Source of the DNA: Trichocoleus desertorum ATA4-8-CV12
Lineage (GTDB): Bacteria > Cyanobacteriota > Cyanobacteriia > FACHB-46
Assembly (NCBI GenBank): GCA_019358975.1
Contig: JAHHIL010000009.1
Coordinates: 1-64,000 of the forward strand
DNA length: 64,000 nucleotides
Direction: 5' to 3'
Under the pieces are notes generated by a model. That model ran no database searches. It was not told the DNA's origin and saw only the letters and a program-made list of their open reading frames with translations. Below are positions 44,485 to 53,124 of this stretch, in pieces; the stretch's first letter is position 1, and each line of letters opens with the position of its first letter. A program made the position numbers and the translations under genes.

Positions 44485-45300
44485 ATGAATAATGACTCTG
44501 GCTTAAAAATCTTACTGGTTGAGGACAATCCAGTTAATCAGAAAGTAACTTTGTATCAGCTCAAAAGCTTGGGCTACACAGCTGATGTGAGTACCAATGG
44601 ACAAGAGGCGCTGCAACAGATCTCTGGGGCGAATTATGACATCGTCCTCACCAACTGTGAGATGCCAGGAATGGATGGTTATGCCTTAACAGCCGCAATT
44701 CGTCGCTTAGAACTGGACGCTGCAATAGGCGATCGCACCCCCATCGTGATACTAGCGATGACTGCTGATTACACCCCGCAAGAGCAATCTAGGTGTTTAG
44801 CCGCAGGAGTTAATGATGTTCTAAATAAACCTGTTCGCAAGGATGAGCTAGCCCTCAAACTAGAAGAGTGGAGCCAAAAAATCCTTGCGGCCAAACATCA
44901 GGGCACTGTGCAGATAGATCAATCAGGCGCTAGTTCTTCAGAATTTTTACCAGAACTAGATAAATGCACCCCCCCTATAGATTGGGATCATCTCCATCAA
45001 ATGTCTGACAATAGTTATGAATTTGAGCTGGAGTTACTCACTATTTTTGTTGAAGATACTCAAATACATTTAAAGGCGATCAAAACAGCGATCGCAGAAA
45101 GTAATTTCTGGGAAATTGAGCAAGCAGCTCACCACATTAAAGGTGCTAGCGCAAATGTAGGCGCAAAAACAATGCAGGTTGCAGCTGCCCAAATAGAACA
45201 ACAAGCACGTCAGCAGAAGTCGGAAGATTCAACCCAGCTTCTAGCAGAAATTGAACAAGCTTTGACTCAAATAGAGAAATTTACTCAAGAAAATCAGTGA
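44485..45300 (+). CDS. Receiver-HPt protein with Asn in place of the phospho-Asp
   Basis: A 271-residue signalling protein. A receiver domain (5-130) keeps the acidic pair (VEDN), Thr93 and Lys115 (NKPV). The acceptor position in YDIVLTNCEMPGMDG is Asn57 where Asp is expected, so it should not take phosphate in the usual way. A histidine phosphotransfer domain (about 165-265) is intact, with His216 in AAHHIKGASANVG. It probably acts as an HPt with a locked or ligand-like receiver. A partner-switching set of genes follows directly downstream. Confidence 0.87.
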   Translation: MNNDSGLKILLVEDNPVNQKVTLYQLKSLGYTADVSTNGQEALQQISGANYDIVLTNCEMPGMDGYALTAAIRRLELDAAIGDRTPIVILAMTADYTPQEQSRCLAAGVNDVLNKPVRKDELALKLEEWSQKILAAKHQGTVQIDQSGASSSEFLPELDKCTPPIDWDHLHQMSDNSYEFELELLTIFVEDTQIHLKAIKTAIAESNFWEIEQAAHHIKGASANVGAKTMQVAAAQIEQQARQQKSEDSTQLLAEIEQALTQIEKFTQENQ

Positions 45301-45429
45301 TATAGATAATGCTATAAGCTTGGTTAGTGTCGTAATTTTGCTGCTTGATATTTAATTAAATTACTGAAGCTAAAGATTACTTCAAGCGCTTCTCGCTAAT
45401 GTTTCAGCTCTCTAGTGTTGTCAAAAAAC

Positions 45430-45858
45430 TCAAGGTTTCGTAGCTGCGTAATGTTTCACAATCAATAAGCAGTTACGATTGTCTTCTGTAACGCTATAGC
45501 TGATGTGATCGGCGACTGATTTCAAAATCTGTAGACCACGACCACTAGAAGCCGTAAAGTCAACTGTATTCGTAGTTTTCTCCAACCTGCTATTGAGATC
45601 AAAAGGTTGACCTTGATCCCAAATGCGGATTTGCAGAGTATCAGTAGAGGTTTCTACTTCAATATCAATTGGGGTTTCTACAGGCTGATCCTTATGAGCG
45701 TGTCGAATAGCATTAGTCAACCCTTCCGCTAAAGCTGTTTGGCATTGTAACCAAACTTCCCTAGGAATCTGTGGTTGATTAAATTTTTCAAACCAAGAAA
45801 GAACTTGTACTAGTTCATTGAGATCTGTATTAACACGTAAATGATTTTTTTGTTGCAC
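45430..45858 (-). CDS. RsbW-like anti-sigma / serine kinase
   Basis: A 142-residue GHKL-type ATPase domain alone. The N box is AEGLTNAIRHAHK, the G1 box is WDQGQPFD, and the G2 box is SGRGLQILKS. Such proteins bind a sigma factor or other target and phosphorylate a STAS antagonist. The STAS gene at 47220 and the PP2C phosphatase gene at 46049 complete the module. The target is unknown. Confidence 0.88.
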   Translation of the reverse strand: MQQKNHLRVNTDLNELVQVLSWFEKFNQPQIPREVWLQCQTALAEGLTNAIRHAHKDQPVETPIDIEVETSTDTLQIRIWDQGQPFDLNSRLEKTTNTVDFTASSGRGLQILKSVADHISYSVTEDNRNCLLIVKHYAATKP

Positions 45859-46048
45859 TTTGAGACCTCCAAGAACTGATAGGCCATTAATAAGTAGATA
45901 ATGGGTTTATGATGGCGTAGAGCATATTGTCCTAATATTGAAAGACTTAGTGTCAGGCTATGATCTTGCCCTACTAGGCTTTATGACTAATGGCTGCTAG
46001 TAACTGCGTCTGCTGCCATTCTTGACAAGATTGATCATTTCATACGCC

Positions 46049-47185
46049 ATGCCTCGAATTTTAGTCATAGATGATGATCCCGTAATTCGATTGGTTTTGA
46101 CGAGAAATCTACAAAACCAAGGCTATGACGTAGCTTTGGCGCGGAATGGCAATGAAGGAACCGAGTTGGCCCAGCAACTCCGTCCTGCTCTAATCATTTG
46201 CGATTGGATGATGCCGGGACGAGATGGGTTAGAAGTATGCCGTCAGGTGAAGGCAAACCCAGATTTGTCCACAACTTTTTTTATTTTGTTGACTTCTCGC
46301 GGAGACGTTGAGGATCGCGTTAGAGGGCTGGACTCCGGGGCAGATGACTTTTTGTCAAAGCCGATTGAAATGAATGAGTTGAAAGCACGAGTCAGAGCAG
46401 GACTACGCTTGCATCAACTTACTCAAGACTTACAAACACAAAAGCAGCTTTTAGAAGCTGAGTTAGCCGAAGCCGCAGATTATGTGCGATCGCTGTTACC
46501 ACCTCCTCTACCTGACTCTCCCACAATCAATAGCTGCTTTATCCCTTCTAGGCAGCTTGGAGGAGACTGTTTTGACTATTTTTGGCTAGACCCTGACTAT
46601 CTAGCAATTTATCTGCTAGATGTATCCGGGCATGGCCTAGGGTCCGCCTTGCCGTCAATCTCCGTGCTAAATTTGCTGCGATCGCAATCCTTACCTGGAG
46701 TTAACTTCTATTTGCCTGATAGAGTGCTCAGCGGCTTGAACGACACTTTTCAAATGAGTGGACACAATGAACGATATTTCACCATTTGGTACGGCGTCTA
46801 TAACCAAGCAAAGCGGCAGTTAGTGTACGCAAGCGCAGGCCATCCTCCAGCAATTTTGCTTGCAGGTGGCTCTAGCCCAACTACCCCAGCTCAACAATTA
46901 AAAACTCCAGGCTTACCCATCGGGATGTTTTCTGACGCTCACTATGTCAGCGATCGCTGTGAAATTGAAGCAGGTAGTACTCTCTACATCTTCAGCGATG
47001 GCATTTACGAAATTAATCAACCCGATGGCGAAACTTGGACCTTAGATGGTTTCGTCAGCTTACTCACCGACTTGAATCAAGCCCATAACGACGACCTAGC
47101 TTCAGTGCTGGGATCAGTGCGGGCAATCAGCACTAAAGAAACATTTGATGATGATTTATCGCTATTACAAGTCAACTTTGGCTGA
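46049..47185 (+). CDS. Receiver-PP2C phosphatase (RsbU-like)
   Basis: A 378-residue protein. The receiver (1-120; VIDDDP, Asp in IICDWMMPGRDG, Lys in LSKPIE) is intact. A coiled-coil linker (120-150) leads to a SpoIIE-type PP2C phosphatase domain (160-378). Metal-site motifs are GGDCFDYFWL, DVSGHGLGSALPS and FSDGIYE. The receiver would control removal of phosphate from the STAS protein. The ATG at 46049 (MPRILVID) is preferred to a TTG at 46022. Confidence 0.93.
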   Translation: MPRILVIDDDPVIRLVLTRNLQNQGYDVALARNGNEGTELAQQLRPALIICDWMMPGRDGLEVCRQVKANPDLSTTFFILLTSRGDVEDRVRGLDSGADDFLSKPIEMNELKARVRAGLRLHQLTQDLQTQKQLLEAELAEAADYVRSLLPPPLPDSPTINSCFIPSRQLGGDCFDYFWLDPDYLAIYLLDVSGHGLGSALPSISVLNLLRSQSLPGVNFYLPDRVLSGLNDTFQMSGHNERYFTIWYGVYNQAKRQLVYASAGHPPAILLAGGSSPTTPAQQLKTPGLPIGMFSDAHYVSDRCEIEAGSTLYIFSDGIYEINQPDGETWTLDGFVSLLTDLNQAHNDDLASVLGSVRAISTKETFDDDLSLLQVNFG

Positions 47186-47219
47186 CCGCAGCAATGCCCA
47201 CAAGCATTGAGCAGCTTGT

Positions 47220-47546
47220 CTAATTAGGTAATAAAACTGCCTGATTAAACTCAGCTCGGCTGGGAAAAACTTCGAACACTCGATCCATGCTAGTTAATTG
47301 AAACAGCATCTTAACTTGGTCATTAATCGAGCAAAGAAACAGTTTCCCCCCAGCAGTCCGAATAGTTTTTAGGGCGATCACTAAAGCTCCTAAGCCAGAG
47401 CTGTCCATAAACGTAACATTTTCTAAGTCAATCAAGACAATATCGGTACCCGCTGTTACAGCATCATTGATTTCCTGCCGGAGATGATTGACTTGAGTGC
47501 CATCAAGAATGCCTACAGGCTGAACCACTTTAAGTACAGGACTCAT
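47220..47546 (-). CDS. STAS-domain anti-sigma factor antagonist (RsbV-like)
   Basis: A 108-residue STAS protein. LIDLENVTFMDSSGLGALV holds the Ser that is phosphorylated by an RsbW-type kinase (MDSSGLG). The unphosphorylated form would free the kinase's target. The ATG at 47546 (MSPVLKVVQ) is preferred to a TTG at 47558. It converges with the phosphatase gene, with 34 bases between stops. Confidence 0.9.
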   Translation of the reverse strand: MSPVLKVVQPVGILDGTQVNHLRQEINDAVTAGTDIVLIDLENVTFMDSSGLGALVIALKTIRTAGGKLFLCSINDQVKMLFQLTSMDRVFEVFPSRAEFNQAVLLPN

Positions 47547-47948
47547 AACCAAATCCAAATATGCAACTACGGTTTAGCAATTTTCGTACAACTTAAGAGG
47601 AGCCTACCCAGTGAGATAGACTTCGTAATCTTTAGTATTCCCACGTAGACTTCAAGATAATCAAAATTCTTGTGGCCTATCTACACCTCAAGCCCGAATT
47701 TCTTCTCATTCCATGTTTTCAGCTTATCCTAGCAGGCAGAATACTGCTGAGATTCAGCCGTGGATCAGAACATATCCTGAGTTTTCTAGATTTGTCAGCA
47801 AAATTCCGGATGAGGCGGTCTGAATTTAGGAAGTTAACAGGAGCAGGATCAGTTTTAGCTGTCTCTCTCAAACCGACCTGTGTCACTTGTTGCAGTCTCG
47901 AACAGTCTTTGATCAGCTCCCCCAACCCACCGCTTTAGTTCAGGCAAG
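47547..47948. other. Spacer between the STAS gene and the PBP2 gene
   Basis: About 400 bases. Open frames exist on both strands (88 and 68 codons), but neither has a ribosome site or recognisable protein. It probably holds the promoters of both flanking genes. Confidence 0.4.
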
Positions 47949-49742
47949 ATGGCTACCGGACTCTCCTTTTCTTCATCCTCTGCAACCCGCTTTGTTAACA
48001 ACATCCAAGAGCGAACCAGTCGCGGCATTGTGTTAACCCTTGTGATGACATCCTTGATCTCAGGATGTATGTTTCGCGTGGCCCAACTTCAGTTAATCCA
48101 AGGACAGCAAAATCGCCAGCTGGCCGAACAAAATCGTATTCGTTTAATCCCTATTCCTGCTGACCGAGGCAATCTTCTAGACCGCAAAGGCAAACTGCTG
48201 GCGGCCAACCGAGTTTCGCGGGCTGTATACCTCTGGCCCAGATACCAAACCCAGGCTCAGTGGCAACAATGGGCGACCCAGCTAGGACCCATTTTGAACG
48301 TGCCACCCACTGAGATTCTAAAAAAATTGAAAGATGTGGGCTATCACTCAACTATGCCCGTTCGGATTAGCCAAAACCTTAGCCCTGACGCTTTCACTAG
48401 GCTGGCAGAGCAAATTGGGGATTTACCAGGCTTGGAAATTCGACCAGAATCAGCCCGCAATTATCCAAATGGTGACTTAGCTGCTCATGTGCTGGGATAT
48501 ATCGGTGAGGCAACCGCAGATGACCTGAAGGCGAACCCTGACTACCCAATGGGCATGATCGTGGGACAAATGGGACTAGAGCGGTTGTTGCAACCTCAGT
48601 TGCAGGGTGTCTGGGGAGGGCGCTTGATTGAGGTAGATGCAGGCGGGAAGGAACTACGTTTGCTCGGCAATTCTCCGACTCAGGCAGGCTCATCTGTCAA
48701 GTTAACGCTGGATTTAGAGTTGCAGAAAGCGGCAGAGAAGGCGTTGAATAAGCGGCGGGGTGCTGTGGTAGCACTGAATGTAAAAACCGGGGCAGTTTTA
48801 GCGCTGGCAAGTGGTCCTACCTTTGATCCCAATATTTTCACCCGGAGAGTTGCTTCTAAGGAGTGGGAACGGTTGCAAGGGGAAGATAAACCATTTCTGA
48901 ATCGCGCTTTTCAGGGGTACCCACCGGGTAGCACGTTTAAGTTAGTCACAGCAGTGGCGGGTCTAGAATCGGGTAAATTTTCGCCAGATTCCACTTTAGC
49001 GACTTCGTCTTACATTACAGTGGGTGGCTTTCAATTCCATGAGCATGGCAGCGGCTATGGGGTGATTGGCTTCCGAGATGCCTTCGCCGTTAGCAGTAAT
49101 ACCTTTTTCTACCAAATGGGCTTAGCGGCAGGGCCAGAGCAAATTTCTAAATGGTCGCACCGCTTGGGAATTGGTGAAACTGAGGTGTTGGGTTTCGAGA
49201 AGGCAGGCTATGGCGCAGCTCCGACTCCAGCCCAAAAAGAAAAGCTCTATGGTGAGCCTTGGTACGCGGGCGACACGGTGAGCATGTCGATCGGGCAAGG
49301 TTTAGTCCAAGCAACACCCGTGGAAATGGCGGTGATGTATTCAGCGATCGCCAATGGAGGATTGCGAGTCAAGCCCCACATGCTCGCTTCTCAAACAAAC
49401 ACTCCAGCCACTCAGCCTGAAAAAGTGGGGATGTCTCCCGGTACTATTGCCACAGTTCACAATGGCTTAATTGCCGTGGTACAACAGGGAACCGCGAAGC
49501 AGCTCAGCGACGGCTCAATTCCCCCGACTGCTGGAAAGACTGGCACCGCAGAAGTGCCGGGACAGGAAGATAATGCGGTGTATGTGGGTTACGGCCCCGT
49601 GAAAGATCCGCAAATTGCGATCGCAGTTGTGGTAGAAAATGGCGGATTTGGTGCCGTATCTGCGGTACCGATCGCTCACGAGATGTATAAGGTTTACTTC
49701 AAGCCCCCAAGCCCAGCCAAGCCTAAGGCGAAACCAAAATAA
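47949..49742 (+). CDS. mrdA: Penicillin-binding protein 2
   Basis: A class B transpeptidase that cross-links peptidoglycan during cell elongation, with the RodA glycosyltransferase. One membrane helix at 25-45. A dimerisation domain (60-240; RIRLIPIPADRGNLLDRKG) precedes the transpeptidase domain (250-597). The active-site motifs are STFK (Ser328), SSN (382-384) and KTGTAE. The tail is Pro/Lys-rich (KPPSPAKPKAKPK). 597 residues is normal. No rodA or mreBCD genes are adjacent here. Confidence 0.95.
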   Translation: MATGLSFSSSSATRFVNNIQERTSRGIVLTLVMTSLISGCMFRVAQLQLIQGQQNRQLAEQNRIRLIPIPADRGNLLDRKGKLLAANRVSRAVYLWPRYQTQAQWQQWATQLGPILNVPPTEILKKLKDVGYHSTMPVRISQNLSPDAFTRLAEQIGDLPGLEIRPESARNYPNGDLAAHVLGYIGEATADDLKANPDYPMGMIVGQMGLERLLQPQLQGVWGGRLIEVDAGGKELRLLGNSPTQAGSSVKLTLDLELQKAAEKALNKRRGAVVALNVKTGAVLALASGPTFDPNIFTRRVASKEWERLQGEDKPFLNRAFQGYPPGSTFKLVTAVAGLESGKFSPDSTLATSSYITVGGFQFHEHGSGYGVIGFRDAFAVSSNTFFYQMGLAAGPEQISKWSHRLGIGETEVLGFEKAGYGAAPTPAQKEKLYGEPWYAGDTVSMSIGQGLVQATPVEMAVMYSAIANGGLRVKPHMLASQTNTPATQPEKVGMSPGTIATVHNGLIAVVQQGTAKQLSDGSIPPTAGKTGTAEVPGQEDNAVYVGYGPVKDPQIAIAVVVENGGFGAVSAVPIAHEMYKVYFKPPSPAKPKAKPK

Positions 49743-49752
49743 GCATCCAGTT

Positions 49753-49785
49753 CCCTCTCCCTGAGGAAGAGGGTTAGGGAGAGGG
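49753..49785. terminator. Hairpin between PBP2 and PTOX genes
   Basis: CCCTCTCCCT (49753-49762) pairs perfectly with AGGGAGAGGG (49776-49785). The CT-rich hairpin type is a frequent intergenic element in cyanobacteria, and it lies just between two converging stop codons. Confidence 0.55.
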
Positions 49786-49789
49786 CATC

Positions 49790-50524
49790 TTAACTTTCAA
49801 CAGCGGCAACCGATGTAGGAGTGGTAGTTGGTAGCACCAGTTCCACTTCTAGAGCTAACTGCTCGGCTACTAGCGTGTGAGGACTTCTTAAAGCGCTCTG
49901 GGCATCAGGCTGTTGGCAAGCCACCATTGTCTTGACATGTTCGGCTTCGTCGTCGCGGATATTGACGAAAACATCGTAGAGGTTATCTACCGAGGGTCGT
50001 CGAGACTCTGGCTTCGTACAGGTTTGGAACTCATCAAACATGTAGAGGTCGCCATCGCGGTAGTAGGCGATCGCAATGGCAGGAGCAGGTTGAGCTTGCA
50101 ATTCGGCTTGATGAGTTTCTACAAACTGGTCATAGGTGTGGAAGGCATGCCCTTCAATCTGCTCCATCATGTAGTAGGCTGAGCGCGGCGAGACCATATA
50201 CAAGCCAACCATCACCCAGTAGTACATTAGAGCGGTGTGCTGAGCAAAAAAGCGATCGATCCACCAGCGGTTGCCACCCAAGGATTCCATAATCAGCAAG
50301 TGGTGGAGTTCATTCCAGGCTTCTGCGAAATGCACCTTGAGCCAATCGGCTTTGCGCCACCAACCAAGCGTTTCGTAAAGGTGTAGGACCGAAAGGTAAG
50401 AGAAGTAGGGGACACGCGCAACAGTCTCTAGGACGTAGAAGCGCTGGTAAGAGCGATCGCGGTAGGACGTATCAATCACAAATATGAGGATGCCTACCAG
50501 CGATCGCAATACAAACTTGACCAT
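49790..50524 (-). CDS. Plastoquinol terminal oxidase (PTOX)
   Basis: A di-iron quinol oxidase of the alternative-oxidase family, 244 residues. It passes electrons from plastoquinol to oxygen and relieves over-reduction of the chain. The six iron ligands are in place: ETVARVPYF (Glu), WNELHHL (Glu, His), MEQIEGHAFHTYD (Glu) and NIRDDEAEHVKTM (Glu, His). Tyr and other near-site residues of the PTOX type follow. It is bound to one face of the membrane, with no true transmembrane span. Found only in some cyanobacteria. Confidence 0.93.
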   Translation of the reverse strand: MVKFVLRSLVGILIFVIDTSYRDRSYQRFYVLETVARVPYFSYLSVLHLYETLGWWRKADWLKVHFAEAWNELHHLLIMESLGGNRWWIDRFFAQHTALMYYWVMVGLYMVSPRSAYYMMEQIEGHAFHTYDQFVETHQAELQAQPAPAIAIAYYRDGDLYMFDEFQTCTKPESRRPSVDNLYDVFVNIRDDEAEHVKTMVACQQPDAQSALRSPHTLVAEQLALEVELVLPTTTPTSVAAVES

Positions 50525-50639
50525 GCAAACCTCCCGAAGGAGTAAAGTCCGCTTTCTTCAGGTAGCGGGGAGAGTTATCTCCTGCTTTGATCGTAGCAAT
50601 CCCCAAGGCCAATGGCATCCTCAGCATCTAAGCTAAACC

Positions 50640-52454
50640 TTAAGCTTGGTCAGTCGCACTCAAGTTGAGGAAGACTTCACTCCGTCGCACTCCAGATTCT
50701 CCTCCTAGGCTGGTAACGGTAAGCGATCGCAACTGGTTCCAGAACGGCTGACTCGCTAGCTCCACGAGACGCAAGAAAGGAAGCTGTTGTTCTAGAATCG
50801 AGCGACTATTCGCCCAATCTAGGTACAGGTAGCCATCGTTGTCTTTAGGGAGGGCTGCGATCGCCGCTTTAAAGCTAGGGTTGTCGATTAGAGAAGTTTT
50901 GGTAGCTTGCAGCGCTTGTTCCATCGCCTCCACAGAAGTTGCGAAAATCTCGTAGTTTTCCACGGTGGCATGAACGCCTTCCACCTCAGCTGCAACTACG
51001 TTCACGACTGGGATGCCAATAGTTTTACCAGTAGTTTTGCCATTCTCTCTCCCAGTGGTTTTGAGAGGGGTGGAGTCTAACTTAGTCCAAGCGGAAACTG
51101 GGCGATCGGCTAAGGTGAGGGGGCCGACGCTGAAGCCTCTGTCCTTGGCTAAGGTATCTAGGTTGGCGATCGCGGTTGTTGCGGCTTCAGTTCTTTGAGT
51201 GACAAAAACCCAGTCGGGTTGTTGCTCTGGACGTGGCAGTAAGGCCAAAGCATATTCTCCTTGCACCCAACTAAAAATGTCTTGGGGGAGGTCAAGCTGC
51301 CAAGCGTTCCGTAGATTGTTGAGCGGCTGATTGATTAGTTGAGCCAGCGTTTCGTAACCCGATACGCCACTAGAAATTTGCGTCCATAACTGCTGTAAGT
51401 CAGTGCCTGCTGCGACGATGGGGCTGCTAGCAGGAATATAGGCCAAAGCTCCTGTTGGCTTAGATAGTGCAGGAGTAGCGGCAGGTAAGGTTTGACCTGG
51501 TGCAGCCAAGAAAGCGGTTTCAGCCAAGAGCCCTTGGCGGCTTAATCCTAGACCGAGGGCGACACTTTCATACAAATTTTTCGCTTCAGTACTCGCATCT
51601 GCCGCCAATCCCTGGCTTGACCAAGCCGCCAACTGAGGCAAATTGAGAAACACTAAGCCGATTTGCCGCTGCTTGAAGCTCTGCAACGCTTGCTGATAGG
51701 CTTGAGAACTTCCTAAACCCAGTTCAGCCGCTTGCACGTTATTGATCGCATCTCGCAACACCTTAGGTTGATTCGCAAATAATACAAAGCGATCGCCCAC
51801 CACAGCCGTTGCTAGAGTGGTTGCAGGCTGAGCCGTGAGCACTGAATCAGGTTCTTGCTGCTTATTTTTTTTACGCTTAGTTTCTGACTTTTGGGGCTGC
51901 ACCGCTGTTTCGGATTGGCCGTAAATCAGCTTGACGCCTTTGTACTGCTCAAACACTAGCTCTGTGCCAGTTGTTGCCCGTTTCTGCCAAAACAACTGTA
52001 AGAATTCGCGACTACGTTCTGGATTTTGAGTGGCGATCGCCAACAGGTAGCCCGGTTGTTGCCCGGTTTTTTGATCTCGATCAACATCAAGCGAAGTTAA
52101 GGCGAGAGTGATTTCATCTCCTAGCCAAGGCTCCACGTCTTGCTTGTAATCAAGACCCGTATTCGCGAGCAAACTTTGCTTTAGTTGCTCAATTTCAGCT
52201 CTAGACTGACGGCGGTTACCCGGAGCGGCGACGACTTGGCGAAATGCCTCCAAGCGTTCTGGATTCACCAACAAAGACACCACGGCTGGAGCTTGTTTGG
52301 GCACAAACATGGCTGCTGCGGGACCATCTGTAGATCCACCTCGCAAGAGCGTAAGGGGACTGCGAGCTGTGAGCCAGTAAAAGCCGCTGGCACCGACCAA
52401 GAGCAGCACCAGAACACTGGCGACCAGAACCGAGAAAAATGAGCGGAGCTTCAT
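50640..52454 (-). CDS. DUF3352 domain membrane-anchored protein
   Basis: A 604-residue protein. One N-terminal membrane helix (SVLVASVLVLLLVGASGFYW) is followed by a large outside domain that fits DUF3352 (MFVPKQAPAVVSLLVNPERL; WLGDEITLAL; AYIPASSPIVAAG). Two similar halves are visible. A short Lys-rich stretch (TKRKKNKQQ) breaks the first half. The function is unknown; the family is widespread in cyanobacteria. The ATG at 52454 is preferred, since the frame upstream reads into the divergent promoter. Confidence 0.85.
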   Translation of the reverse strand: MKLRSFFSVLVASVLVLLLVGASGFYWLTARSPLTLLRGGSTDGPAAAMFVPKQAPAVVSLLVNPERLEAFRQVVAAPGNRRQSRAEIEQLKQSLLANTGLDYKQDVEPWLGDEITLALTSLDVDRDQKTGQQPGYLLAIATQNPERSREFLQLFWQKRATTGTELVFEQYKGVKLIYGQSETAVQPQKSETKRKKNKQQEPDSVLTAQPATTLATAVVGDRFVLFANQPKVLRDAINNVQAAELGLGSSQAYQQALQSFKQRQIGLVFLNLPQLAAWSSQGLAADASTEAKNLYESVALGLGLSRQGLLAETAFLAAPGQTLPAATPALSKPTGALAYIPASSPIVAAGTDLQQLWTQISSGVSGYETLAQLINQPLNNLRNAWQLDLPQDIFSWVQGEYALALLPRPEQQPDWVFVTQRTEAATTAIANLDTLAKDRGFSVGPLTLADRPVSAWTKLDSTPLKTTGRENGKTTGKTIGIPVVNVVAAEVEGVHATVENYEIFATSVEAMEQALQATKTSLIDNPSFKAAIAALPKDNDGYLYLDWANSRSILEQQLPFLRLVELASQPFWNQLRSLTVTSLGGESGVRRSEVFLNLSATDQA

Positions 52455-52676
52455 GGTGAATTTAGACGCTGCTTGAGGGCTATTGAGCGAAAAACAATCC
52501 AGGATCATTATTCCAGGATCATTATCTATCAAGCCACAAATCTGGGCATTCTGAGACCAAAGACTGATCTGGCGACGGCTGTTTTCCTGAAAATGCTTGC
52601 TAGGGTAGGAATCAGTCTAGGGCACCTAGGTGTCAAAGTCTTTGCCAAAGTTGAGCATGATTCAGAGGCGATCGCC

Positions 52677-52973
52677 ATGTCAGAGCCTGATTTTCAGCAG
52701 TTTGACGCACCGCAAGAGCCACAGGAAGATAGCCCAGAATTAATGGCTCAAATGGATTTTGAGCAGTGGCTAAATCTGTTACAAAAATCCGATCGCTCGT
52801 TCTACAACCTGATGGCGATGGAAGTGTGGTCAATTGCAAAAACGATGGATGGGTTATTGCCAGGATTCTGGACCCGCTTCATGAGTCACCGTCAAACAGC
52901 ACTTAAACAATTTCTTCAGCATAAGCATGCTCACTCGGACGCAGAATCAACGCCGCCTACATCAGAACCTTGA
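52677..52973 (+). CDS. Small protein sharing a domain with the gene at 54931
   Basis: A 98-residue protein. The core (FEQWLNLLQKSDRSFYNLMA, then EVWSIAKTMDGLLPGFW, then RQTALKQFL) closely matches residues 20-80 of the protein at 54931. The frame is open 68 codons upstream, but the ATG at 52677 is favoured: AGAGG then a HIP1 spacer CGATCGCC leads straight to it. The function is unknown. It lies 150 bases before a GspE-type ATPase gene on the same strand, so a shared role with that ATPase is suspected. Confidence 0.7.
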   Translation: MSEPDFQQFDAPQEPQEDSPELMAQMDFEQWLNLLQKSDRSFYNLMAMEVWSIAKTMDGLLPGFWTRFMSHRQTALKQFLQHKHAHSDAESTPPTSEP

Positions 52974-53124
52974 GCTAAGTAGGTTGTCTGTATAAATTAT
53001 TTCTCCTGTTGCAGGGATAACACCTCAGTGCTGACCGACTGGGCTAAGCTGATTCGCTAGAGTGAATGAGCGATCGCTGGCTGCTTTGACGCGTCCTTTC
53101 TTAACTGCTTAACATACAAAAAAT

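Noticed and set aside
47672-47938. Overlapping plus (88 codons) and minus (68 codons) frames upstream of the PBP2 gene
   Set aside because: Neither has a ribosome site or protein-like composition.
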